Shown here piece by piece: positions 24,680 to 32,794 of a stretch of DNA of 64,000 nucleotides (positions within the stretch are counted from its first letter, which is position 1; each line of letters opens with the position of its first letter). The DNA comes from Streptomyces phaeolivaceus (GTDB lineage Bacteria; Actinomycetota; Actinomycetes; Streptomycetales; Streptomycetaceae). The notes under the pieces were generated by a model. The model worked only from the letters and a program-made list of their open reading frames with translations, ran no database searches and was not told the DNA's origin. The stretch spans positions 3,410,001 through 3,474,000 of the forward strand of contig NZ_CP045096.1 in assembly GCF_009184865.1 (NCBI RefSeq), in the 5' to 3' direction. Position numbers and translations under genes: made by a program.

Positions 24680-25084
24680 ATGAAGAAGCTGTGGGCTACC
24701 GCGGCTGTTGCCGCTTCCATCGCCGGCCTCGCTGCCGCCGCCCCCCAGGCGGTCGCCGATGACGGCGGCACGAACTCCTTCAGTGGCAACGGTGCCAGCC
24801 AGGCGTTCGGCAACTCGGTGACCAAGGGCGACATGAGCCCGCAGCTCTCCCTGGTCCAGGGTTCGCTCAACAAGCCCTGCATCGGTCTGCCGGCCAAGCT
24901 CAACGTCGGCGGTATCGGTGCCATCGGAGCCGCCCTCCAGGACATCCCGATCCTGTCGGCGCCGCAGAACCAGCAGTGCACCGAGAACTCCACCCAGGCC
25001 AAGGGCGACGAACCGCTGTCGCACATCCTGTCCGACATCCCGATCCTCTCGGACAACGGCAACGGCAACAACAACGGCAAGTAG
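24680..25084 (+). CDS. rodlin (third copy)
   Basis: This 134-residue secreted rodlin has a signal peptide (1-26), the mature start [20 protein letters not shown], the Cys pair Cys67/Cys100, and the C-terminal NGNGNNNGK. The first half of the mature region is almost identical to the leftward rodlin and the second half to the adjacent one, so it looks like a mosaic. GAAAGGGA precedes the ATG. S. coelicolor has two rodlins as I recall, so this tandem copy is an expansion. Confidence 0.94.
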   Translation: MKKLWATAAVAASIAGLAAAAPQAVADDGGTNSFSGNGASQAFGNSVTKGDMSPQLSLVQGSLNKPCIGLPAKLNVGGIGAIGAALQDIPILSAPQNQQCTENSTQAKGDEPLSHILSDIPILSDNGNGNNNGK

Positions 25085-25107
25085 CACCACGCCGCCACCG
25101 GACACAC

Positions 25108-25143
25108 CGAAGCGGGTCGCCGAGTTCTCGGCGGCCCGCTTCG
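25108..25143 (+). terminator. terminator between the third rodlin and the acyl-CoA ligase
   Basis: CGAAGCGGGTCGCCGA (25108-25123) pairs with TCGGCGGCCCGCTTCG (25128-25143) around a GTTC loop, a 16-bp stem with one G-T wobble. It lies between convergent genes and may serve both. Confidence 0.8.
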
Positions 25144-25171
25144 CCGTACTCCTACAGCGTTGGCCCGTGGC

Positions 25172-27097
25172 TCACTTCCTGGCGTACAGCGACTCGATCG
25201 CCGCCGCGTACGCCGCCGTGACCGCGTGGCGCTTGATCTTCATCGACGGGGTGAGCAGGCCGTTCTCCTCGTTGAACTCGCCCTCCACCAGCTTGAATTC
25301 GCGGATGGACTCGGCGCGGGAGACGGCCTGGTTGGCGTAGTCGACGGCCTGCTGGACGTCGGCGCGCATCCGGGGGTCGCCGACGATCTCGGAGAGCGGG
25401 GTGTCCGGGGACATGCCGCGGACGTGCAGCCAGTGGGTGACGTCCTCGGGGTCGAGGGTGATGAGGGCGGCGACGAAGGGCCGGTTGTCGCCGACGACGA
25501 TGCACTGGCCGACCGGGGGGCGGCTGCGCAGCCGGTCCTCCAGGACGGCCGGGGAGACGTTCTTGCCGCCGGAGGTGACGAGAATGTCCTTCTTGCGGCC
25601 GGTGATGGTGAGATAGCCGTCCTCGTCGAGGGCGCCGAGGTCACCGGTGGCGAACCAGTCGTCGGTGAGGGCGGCGTCGGTGGCGACCGGGTTGTTCCAG
25701 TAGGTGCCGAAGACGATGCCGCCCTTGATGAGGACCTCCCCGTCGTCGGCGATACGGATCGCGGTGCCGGGGACGGGCTGGCCGACGGTGCCGGGGCGGG
25801 GTTTCAGGGGCGGCACGACGGTGGCGGCGGCGGTGGTCTCGGTGAGGCCGTAGCCCTCGTAGACGATGATCCCGGCGGCGTAGAAGAAGAGGTTGAGGTC
25901 GCGGTCGAGCGGGGAGCCGCCGCTGATGGCGTAGCGCATCCGGCCGCCGAGCTCCTTGCGGACGCGGCGGTAGACCAGCAGGTCGTACAGGGCCCAGGCG
26001 GCGTACAGGCCGGGGGTCGGGCCGGGGCCCTTGTCCAGGAACTTGTCGAGGTAGGCGCGGGCGAAGCGGACGCCGAGGCGGTGGGCGCGGTCGAAGGAGG
26101 CGCCGCGGCCGATGCGTTCGGCGGTGGCGCGGCCGGTGGCGTGGATCCGCTCGAAGAGGTACGGGACGCCGACCAGGAAGGTGGGGCGGAACCTCTTGAG
26201 CGCGGGCCGCAGTTCGTCGGGCTTGATGCTCGGGCAGTGGCCTATCTCGATGCGGGCCATGAGGCAGGCGATCTGGATCGTGCGGCCGAGGATGTGCGCG
26301 AGCGGGAGGAAGAGGAGGGTGGCGGCGACCTCGCCGGTGACCTCCTTGAAGAGGGGGTGGAGCAGTTCGACCGTGTTGGCGGCCTCCGCGTGGAGGTTGG
26401 CGTGGGTGAGGACGCAGCCCTTGGGGCAGCCGGTGGTGCCGGAGGTGTAGCAGATGGTCGCCGCAGTGTCGGGGGTGAGGGCGGCGCGGCGTTTGGTGAC
26501 CTCGTCCTCGGGGACGCCCCGGCCGAGGTCGGCGAGGTGGGCGAGGGCCTCCCGGTCGATCTGCCAGACGTGCGGGGGCTGGGAGTGGCCGGCGGTGGCG
26601 GTGGCGACGGCCTCCGCGTTGTCGGCGGTCTCCACGACGACGAAGCGGGAGCCGGAGTCGCGGACGATCCACTCGATCTGCTCGGGCGAGGAGGTGGCGT
26701 AGACGGGGACGGACTGGCCGCCGGCCGCCCAGACGGCGAAGTCGAGGACCGTCCACTCGTAGCGGGTGCGGGACATGATCGCGACCCGGCCGCCCGGTTC
26801 GAGACCGGCGGCGATCAGCCCCTTGGCGGTGGCGGTGACCTCGCGGGCGAAGGCCGTCGCGGTCACCGGGCGGTAGGTGCCGTGCTGGTCGGCGCGGCGC
26901 AGGACGACCGCGTCGGGGGCCGCGGTGGCGTTGACGAAGGGCAGGTCGGCGATACTGCCGCCGGTCGGGCGGGGGGCGAGGGCGGGGGTGCGGGCCTCGC
27001 GGACCACGCCGTGCGCGTCCCTGACGACCTCGACCTCGACGCGGTCGGCCAGGCCGCCGCGCCGCTTCGCCTGGTTCAAGTCCTTGCGTACGCCCAT
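25172..27097 (-). CDS. long-chain acyl-CoA synthetase (FadD15-like)
   Basis: This 641-residue AMP-forming ligase would activate a fatty acid to acyl-CoA through an acyl-adenylate. The ATP motif YTSGTTGCPKG is at about residues 217-227. Later motifs are YGLTETTAA, the TGD motif in DDWFATGDLG, and GRKKDILVTSGGKNVSP. Size and motifs fit the FadD15/AcsL subgroup of actinobacteria. A GTG directly before the ATG could also be used; the GGGGAG site suits the ATG. It stands alone after the rodlins with no evident functional link to them. Confidence 0.92.
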   Translation of the reverse strand: MGVRKDLNQAKRRGGLADRVEVEVVRDAHGVVREARTPALAPRPTGGSIADLPFVNATAAPDAVVLRRADQHGTYRPVTATAFAREVTATAKGLIAAGLEPGGRVAIMSRTRYEWTVLDFAVWAAGGQSVPVYATSSPEQIEWIVRDSGSRFVVVETADNAEAVATATAGHSQPPHVWQIDREALAHLADLGRGVPEDEVTKRRAALTPDTAATICYTSGTTGCPKGCVLTHANLHAEAANTVELLHPLFKEVTGEVAATLLFLPLAHILGRTIQIACLMARIEIGHCPSIKPDELRPALKRFRPTFLVGVPYLFERIHATGRATAERIGRGASFDRAHRLGVRFARAYLDKFLDKGPGPTPGLYAAWALYDLLVYRRVRKELGGRMRYAISGGSPLDRDLNLFFYAAGIIVYEGYGLTETTAAATVVPPLKPRPGTVGQPVPGTAIRIADDGEVLIKGGIVFGTYWNNPVATDAALTDDWFATGDLGALDEDGYLTITGRKKDILVTSGGKNVSPAVLEDRLRSRPPVGQCIVVGDNRPFVAALITLDPEDVTHWLHVRGMSPDTPLSEIVGDPRMRADVQQAVDYANQAVSRAESIREFKLVEGEFNEENGLLTPSMKIKRHAVTAAYAAAIESLYARK

Positions 27098-27251
27098 CAC
27101 CGCTCCCCGGGGCCCCCGACCACTTCATTACTGACGAGTCAACTTACCGGTGCGTAAGGAATTTTCAATGGTTTCGGGCGACTCCGGGGGACGGGGAGGG
27201 GCGGGGGGACGGGCGCGGCCGGTCCCCCGGCCGTCCCCCGGGGCCGGGTCG

Positions 27252-28841
27252 TCAGGTCAGCATCTCGTCGGCGGTCTTGATCGCCTCGGCCAGGTCGTAC
27301 AGGTCCTTGTCCTCGCGGCCCCGCGCCAAGTCGTCGGCGCGGTCGCCCAGTTGACTGAGGGTGAGGCCGGCCGGGAGGGCGGTCCAGTGGCCGTCCCGCT
27401 GTCGGAGGGAGTCGGCGAAGTAGGCGGCGACGGCGGCGACCCGGAGTCCGTACGGTGCGTCGGTCCAAAGGTCGCCGTGCAGGGCCGGGGTCTCCAGGGC
27501 GGCCGACTCCTCGTGCGGGGTGCGGGTGTCGGGGTCGAGCCAGCGGACGGTGGCGGTGGCGAGGTGGCCGCCCTCGGCGCCCTCCTTGGTGCGGACGACG
27601 TAGAGGGCGGTGACGGTGTGGCCGGGGCCGACCTCGCCGCCGTCCACGCGGTTGTCACGGAAGTCCTCGTCGGCGACCCGCCGGTTGTCGTAGCCGATGA
27701 GGCGGAACTCGTCGACGGTCGCCGGGTCGAAGGAGACCTGGGCCTTGGCGTCGCGGGCGGTGAGGTCGATGTGGCGCGGGAGTTGCTCGCAGAAGACCTC
27801 CTCGGCCTCCTCCTCGGTGGAGACGTAGGTGGTGTGGCCGTCGCCCCGGTCGGCGAGCTGTTCCATGAGCGCGTCGCCGTAGTCGCTGCCGACGCCGACG
27901 CCGAAGAGGGTGATGCCGTGGGCGCGGCGTTCGCTCGCGATGCGTTCGAGGATGGTCTCGGCGTCGGTGTCACCGGTGTTGGCGAGCGCGTCGGAGAGGA
28001 GGACGACCCGGTTGGTCGCGCCCTCGCGCAGGCCGTCGACGGCCGTCTCGTAGCCGGTCTCGACGCCCGCCGCGAGGTTGGTGGAGTCGGTGGGCTCCAG
28101 GCTGTCGACGGCCTCGCGGATCTCGCCGCGGTGGTCGTCGAGGCGGGTCATCGGCAGGATCGTCTCGGCCTCGTCGCTGAAGGCGACGATCGCCACGGAG
28201 TCGTCGTCGCGCAGCCGGTTGGTCATGGTGCGCAGGGCGTCCTGGGCGAGGTCGAGACGGCCCGGTTCGGACATGGAGCCGGAGACGTCGATGACGAAGG
28301 TGAGGGCGGCGGACGGGCGCCTGCTGTCGTCCTCGGCGGCGCGGGTGGCGAGGCCGACGCGGACCAGCGACCAGTTCTCGTCGTCGGTGCGGGCGCCGTC
28401 GACGGTGACCGAGAAGCCGTCGCCGTCCGGGCGTTCGTAGTCCTGGCGGAAGCTGTTGACGAATTCCTCCGGCCGGACCGTCGACGGGTCGGGCAGGGCG
28501 CCGTCTTCCAAGGTGCGGCGGGCGTAGCCGTAGGAGGCGGTGTCGACGTCGAGGGCGAAGGTGGAGAGATGGTCCGGGGACGGCGCGAAGTCGTCGGAGC
28601 CCTCGGTCGGTTGCCCGCCGCGCTGTTCGCCGGTGCCGGTGCCCTCGGGCATGGGGGCCGGGAAGCCGTCGTCGGGGCGGCTCTCGCCCTTGCCCCGGTC
28701 GTACGAGGAGGAGTCGCCGCGCTCGCCGGCGCCGCCGCCGCATCCGGTGAGGAACAGGGCGCCGGCCGTGCCCAGGGCGAGGAGCGTGGTGCCCAGCCGC
28801 CGTCGTGTCGTCGTCCGACCGGTCCTGCGATACGTGTGCAT
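27252..28841 (-). CDS. VWA-domain lipoprotein (YfbK family)
   Basis: This 529-residue lipoprotein has the lipobox LTGC with Cys34 at the cleavage site. A flexible charged region (35-90) precedes the YfbK N-terminal domain. The VWA domain begins near residue 180 with the MIDAS motif DVSGSM (185-190), and a C-terminal DUF3520-type part follows (AQVSFDPATVDEFRLIGYDNR...). It would bind protein partners in a metal-dependent way at the outer face of the membrane. Its ribosome binding site and ATG lie inside a 14-bp inverted repeat with the upstream leader, suggesting that its translation is controlled. Function in Streptomyces is not established. Confidence 0.88.
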   Translation of the reverse strand: MHTYRRTGRTTTRRRLGTTLLALGTAGALFLTGCGGGAGERGDSSSYDRGKGESRPDDGFPAPMPEGTGTGEQRGGQPTEGSDDFAPSPDHLSTFALDVDTASYGYARRTLEDGALPDPSTVRPEEFVNSFRQDYERPDGDGFSVTVDGARTDDENWSLVRVGLATRAAEDDSRRPSAALTFVIDVSGSMSEPGRLDLAQDALRTMTNRLRDDDSVAIVAFSDEAETILPMTRLDDHRGEIREAVDSLEPTDSTNLAAGVETGYETAVDGLREGATNRVVLLSDALANTGDTDAETILERIASERRAHGITLFGVGVGSDYGDALMEQLADRGDGHTTYVSTEEEAEEVFCEQLPRHIDLTARDAKAQVSFDPATVDEFRLIGYDNRRVADEDFRDNRVDGGEVGPGHTVTALYVVRTKEGAEGGHLATATVRWLDPDTRTPHEESAALETPALHGDLWTDAPYGLRVAAVAAYFADSLRQRDGHWTALPAGLTLSQLGDRADDLARGREDKDLYDLAEAIKTADEMLT

Positions 28842-28919
28842 CCGGGCCCCCTAGCCACGTCGCCTGTCGCCTTTCTGCGGGCGACTGTTGTGACTGTGAC
28901 GGCGGAGGGGGCCCGGATG
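28839..28919 (-). promoter_or_regulatory. leader inverted repeat that masks the RBS and start codon
   Basis: AGGGGGCCCGGATG at 28852-28839 on the minus strand contains the ribosome binding region and ATG of the VWA lipoprotein. It is perfectly complementary to CATCCGGGCCCCCT at 28919-28906 upstream in the same leader. Between the arms a second small hairpin (GTCGCC/GGCGAC, 28866-28885) can form. If transcription starts upstream of 28919, the start codon would be sequestered. Confidence 0.55.
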
Positions 28920-29000
28920 TGCGCCACGGGGAGTTGCGGATCCGTCTCGAAGAGGCCACGGCGGGGGCCCGTCGAGACCGGTGGGTGATCCTCCGTTGAC

Positions 29001-29912
29001 CTAGGAGACGACGTCCTTGCGGCGGAAACCCCGGAAGGCCAGGGCGAACAGGACGAGCGCGTACGTTACCGAAATCGAGACGCCCTGGATCATGTCGGTG
29101 TACTCGGGCTGCGGGCGGACGACGTCCAGCCAGGCGTACTGCCAGTGCGTGGGCAGGAAGTCGCGCCAGTCGCCGAGAGCGGTCACCTCGTCGAGGACGC
29201 TGCCGACGATGGTGAGGCCGACGGCGCCGCCGACCGCGCCGAGCGGGGCGTCGGTCTTCGTGGAGAGCCAGAACGCCAGGGCGGCGGTGACCAGTTGGGA
29301 CACGAAGATGTACGCCACGGTGATCGCCAGGGCCTGGGCGGCGGCGCCCGTCGCGATCTCCCCGCCGGTCGGCAGCACCAGCGGGCCCCAGCCGTAGGCG
29401 AGCGAGCCGACGATCAGCGCGACGACCGGCAGCAGCACCAGCGCCGCGAGGCTGAGGGTGAGGCCGACGACGAGCTTGGACCACAGCAGCCGGGCGCGGG
29501 GCACGGGTGCGGCGAGGAGATAGCGCAGGGAGGACCAGCTGGCCTCCGAGGCGACCGTGTCGCCGCAGAACAGCGCGACGGGGATGACGAGCAGGAAGCC
29601 CGCGGCGGCGAACAGGTTCACCGCGGCGAAGTTCGCGCCGGACGCCGTCGCGGTGTCCATCAGGTTGGTCCGGTTGTTGCCCTCGCCGGGGGTGCCGCCG
29701 ACCTGGAAGGCGATCAGCAGCACGAGCGGCAGGGCGAACAGGATGCCGAACATGACCATCGTGCGGCGGCGCTTCAGCTGGCGGACCAGTTCGACCCGCA
29801 GGGGCAGGGTGCGGCCCGCGCGGTAGCCGTCGGCGACCTCCACGGGTTCGCCGCGGCCGGGCTCGGTGTGCCCGGGTTCTGCGTGCTCGGCACGCTCGGC
29901 CAGCGTGCTCAT
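29001..29912 (-). CDS. ABC-2 type exporter permease
   Basis: This 303-residue membrane protein has about six helices. Family-typical features are KRRRTMVMFGILFALPLVLLIAF for the first helix, a long extracellular loop, and SWSSLRYLLAAPVPRARLLWSKLVVGL in the middle. The hydrophilic first 40 residues are Glu/Pro-rich. The ATGA overlap with the hydrolase-ATPase gene shows that they form one transporter. The substrate is unknown; export of a lipid, peptide or drug are all possible. Confidence 0.88.
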   Translation of the reverse strand: MSTLAERAEHAEPGHTEPGRGEPVEVADGYRAGRTLPLRVELVRQLKRRRTMVMFGILFALPLVLLIAFQVGGTPGEGNNRTNLMDTATASGANFAAVNLFAAAGFLLVIPVALFCGDTVASEASWSSLRYLLAAPVPRARLLWSKLVVGLTLSLAALVLLPVVALIVGSLAYGWGPLVLPTGGEIATGAAAQALAITVAYIFVSQLVTAALAFWLSTKTDAPLGAVGGAVGLTIVGSVLDEVTALGDWRDFLPTHWQYAWLDVVRPQPEYTDMIQGVSISVTYALVLFALAFRGFRRKDVVS

Positions 29913-32569
29913 GCGGACTCTCCGATCAGGGTGAGGAAGGCGTCTTCGAGGCGGCGGTGCGGGCCGACGGACTCCACGGGGACCTCCAGCCGGACCAGTT
30001 CGGCGACCAGGCGCCGGGCGCTGCCGTCGGCGTCGAGCCGGACCACCAGGCCGTCGTCGGCGCGGACGGCCGATGTGACACCCGGCAGAGCGGCGATCTT
30101 CTCGACGACCGGCTCGTCCACCGGCTCGGACGTACCGACCAGCAGGGTGTCGCCGGATCCGACGATCTTGCTGACGGGGCCCGCCTGGACGAGCTTGCCG
30201 TGGTCCATGACGACCAGATGCGTACAGGTCTGCTCGACCTCCGCCAGCAGGTGGCTGGAGACGATGACCGTGCGGCCGGCCGCCGCGTACCGGATCATGA
30301 CCTCGCGCATCTCGCGGATCTGTGGCGGGTCGAGGCCGTTGGTCGGCTCGTCGAGGATCAGCAGGTCGGGCAGGCCCAGCATGGCCTGGGCGATGGCCAG
30401 GCGCTGGCGCATGCCCTGGGAGTAGGTGCGGACCGCGCGGGCCAGGGCGTCGCCGAGACCGGCGATCTCCAGGGCCTCGTCCATGTGGGCGTCCTCGGCC
30501 GGGCGGCCGGTGGCGGCCCAGTACAGCTCCAGGTTCTCGCGGCCGGACAGGTGCGGGAGGAAGCCCGCGCCCTCGACGAAGGCACCGACCCGGGAGAGGA
30601 CCGGGGCGCCCGGCACGATCGCGTGGCCGAAGACCCGGATCCGGCCGCCGTCGGGCTGGATCAGACCCATCAGCATGCGCAGGGTCGTCGTCTTGCCGGC
30701 GCCGTTCGGCCCGAGCAGCCCGAGGACCTGGCCCCTCTCCACACGGAAGGAGAGGTCGCGGACGCTGTACCGGTCGCCGTTCTTGTACTTCTTGCTCAGG
30801 TCGGTGATCTCCAGCGGGACCTCGGCGAGCGCCGGGTCCGGGGCCGGGGTGACGATCCGGCGGCGGCCGGTGACCAGCAGGAGCGCCGCGATCACGGCAC
30901 CGGCGATCGGCAGGTACCAGACCCAGGCGGGCAGCACGTCCGTGCGCTCGGCCCGGCCGAGCGGTGTGGGCACCTCCAGATCGCCCCTGAGGGAGACGGT
31001 GTACGTCGCCGGGGTCGCCGGGGAGGCGTAGCCGAGGTCGGTGGAGGCGAGAACCAGGCGCAGGCTGTGGCCGTCGTCGAGTTCGTGGTCGATGGCCGGG
31101 AGGGTGAGCCGCACGTCCTTGCCGGCCCTGGCGCCCTCGACCCGGACGGGCTCGACGAGCTGGGACGGCAGGACCTGCGACCTGCTGCCGTCCGGGCCGA
31201 CGTCGTACACCTTGGCGAAGAGGACGGCGTCCTCGGTGGTCGACTTCACATGGACGGTCGCCGTGGGCGAGCCGGTGATCTGGAGGTCCTCGGCGACGGG
31301 CTTCGACTGGAACGCGGCGAACTGGCCGGGGAAGTCGAGCGAGATGCTGACGCCGAGAGAGGAGAGCTGGGCGAGGCCGCCGCCGGCGCCGAGGCCGGGG
31401 AGGGCCGAGATGGCGGGCGGGTTGGCGCCGGCCGGGTTCTCGAAGCTCTGCTCGCGGCCGGCGAGGGCGATCTTCGTGGGGTCGCTCTCCAGGCCCGGGT
31501 AGGTGTCGTCGGTCGTACCGGCGAGCCGGGGTTCGCCGTCGCCGGAGCCGGCGCCGAGGGTGCGGGTGACACGGAACGCGGAGCCGGTGTCGGCGCCCTT
31601 GTCGTCCTTGAGGTAGCGGTCGAACCAGGAGTTGACCCGGGCCTGGACGCGGGAGGTCTCCATGTCACCGCCGTCGTGGCCGCCGGAGATCCAGTCGACC
31701 TCGACGGGCGCGCCGTTGGCCTTGATCGCCTTGGCGGCGGCGTCGGCCTGGCCGAGCGGGAAGAGGGAGTCGGTCTGGCCCTGCATCAGCAGGGTGGGCA
31801 CCTTGATGCGGTCGCCGACGGCCTCGGGGCTGCGCTCGGCGAGCAGCTTCTCGGCCGCCGCGTCGGGCTTCCCGGACTCGGCGACCCGCTGGTACATCTC
31901 GCAGAGCTGGGTCTCGAACTTCTCGCAGCCGCCGCCGGTGTTGACGAAGAGACCGGCCCACAGCTTCTTGAACACGCCGTTCGGGAACAGGGCGTCCGAC
32001 AGGTTCCAGTACGTGATCGCGGGCGCGATGGCGTCCACCCGGTCGTCGTACCCGGCGGCCAGCAGCGAGATCGCGCCGCCGTACGAGGCGCCGGCGACGC
32101 CGAGGCGGGGGTCGCCCTTCTTGTCGAGCTGGACCTCGGGGCGGTCGGCGAGCCAGTCGATCAGCTGGGTGACGTCGGCGACCTCGCCCTTCGGGTCGTT
32201 CAGCCCGATCCTGCCGGTCGACTCACCGAAGCCGCGGGCCGACCAGGTCAGCACCGCGTAGCCGTCGCGGGCGAGGGCCTCGGCCTGGGAGCGGACGTCG
32301 TCCTTGCTGCCGCCGAAGCCGTGGCCCAGCATGACGGCCGGGCGGCGGCCGTCGCCGCCGGAGGTGAAGTACGAGGTGTCGATGCGCACGCCCTCGGCCG
32401 TGGTCATGGCCTGGTCGGTGCGCTTCACCGGCGCCGCCCCGTCCGAGGCGGTGGCCGTCCAGGTGCCCGCGCCGGCGAGCACGACGACGGCGACCGCGGC
32501 GGCGATGGTGCGCCTCGGCCTCCGGCGGAGCGCTCCGCGCAGTCGCGGGCCGGTCAGTCGAAGATCCAT
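29909..32569 (-). CDS. alpha/beta hydrolase - ABC ATPase fusion
   Basis: This 886-residue two-part protein begins with a membrane anchor (about 21-40). An alpha/beta hydrolase of the X-Pro dipeptidyl-peptidase/CocE type follows, with nucleophile Ser162 (GASYGG), Asp267 and His298, and a beta-sandwich region to about 535. A second membrane helix (549-567) leads to an ABC ATPase from about 585, with Walker A GPNGAGKT (620-627), signature YSQGMRQ (716-722) and Walker B LLILDE (736-741). The topology puts the hydrolase outside and the ATPase inside. The permease gene overlaps it. The exporter may process its cargo on exit; cargo and peptidase activity are unproven. Confidence 0.9.
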   Translation of the reverse strand: MDLRLTGPRLRGALRRRPRRTIAAAVAVVVLAGAGTWTATASDGAAPVKRTDQAMTTAEGVRIDTSYFTSGGDGRRPAVMLGHGFGGSKDDVRSQAEALARDGYAVLTWSARGFGESTGRIGLNDPKGEVADVTQLIDWLADRPEVQLDKKGDPRLGVAGASYGGAISLLAAGYDDRVDAIAPAITYWNLSDALFPNGVFKKLWAGLFVNTGGGCEKFETQLCEMYQRVAESGKPDAAAEKLLAERSPEAVGDRIKVPTLLMQGQTDSLFPLGQADAAAKAIKANGAPVEVDWISGGHDGGDMETSRVQARVNSWFDRYLKDDKGADTGSAFRVTRTLGAGSGDGEPRLAGTTDDTYPGLESDPTKIALAGREQSFENPAGANPPAISALPGLGAGGGLAQLSSLGVSISLDFPGQFAAFQSKPVAEDLQITGSPTATVHVKSTTEDAVLFAKVYDVGPDGSRSQVLPSQLVEPVRVEGARAGKDVRLTLPAIDHELDDGHSLRLVLASTDLGYASPATPATYTVSLRGDLEVPTPLGRAERTDVLPAWVWYLPIAGAVIAALLLVTGRRRIVTPAPDPALAEVPLEITDLSKKYKNGDRYSVRDLSFRVERGQVLGLLGPNGAGKTTTLRMLMGLIQPDGGRIRVFGHAIVPGAPVLSRVGAFVEGAGFLPHLSGRENLELYWAATGRPAEDAHMDEALEIAGLGDALARAVRTYSQGMRQRLAIAQAMLGLPDLLILDEPTNGLDPPQIREMREVMIRYAAAGRTVIVSSHLLAEVEQTCTHLVVMDHGKLVQAGPVSKIVGSGDTLLVGTSEPVDEPVVEKIAALPGVTSAVRADDGLVVRLDADGSARRLVAELVRLEVPVESVGPHRRLEDAFLTLIGESA

Positions 32570-32794
32570 GCGTCAACGGTACGGGGCGCTGTCGGTGCGG
32601 CATGGCCCCCTCAGGGGGGAAGAGTGGGGCATCCCACGGTCGTACGGGAGGAATTCGGTATACAGCGGGTGCGGTACGCGGGGGTGGGGGAGGGACTCGA
32701 CAGCAACCTGATAAGTCGGGCGTTCCAGGAGCCGCACAAACACCTCTGCCCCCCGAGCCCTCGGGCGCAGGGGGCGAAGTGACCGGCGTGGTGC

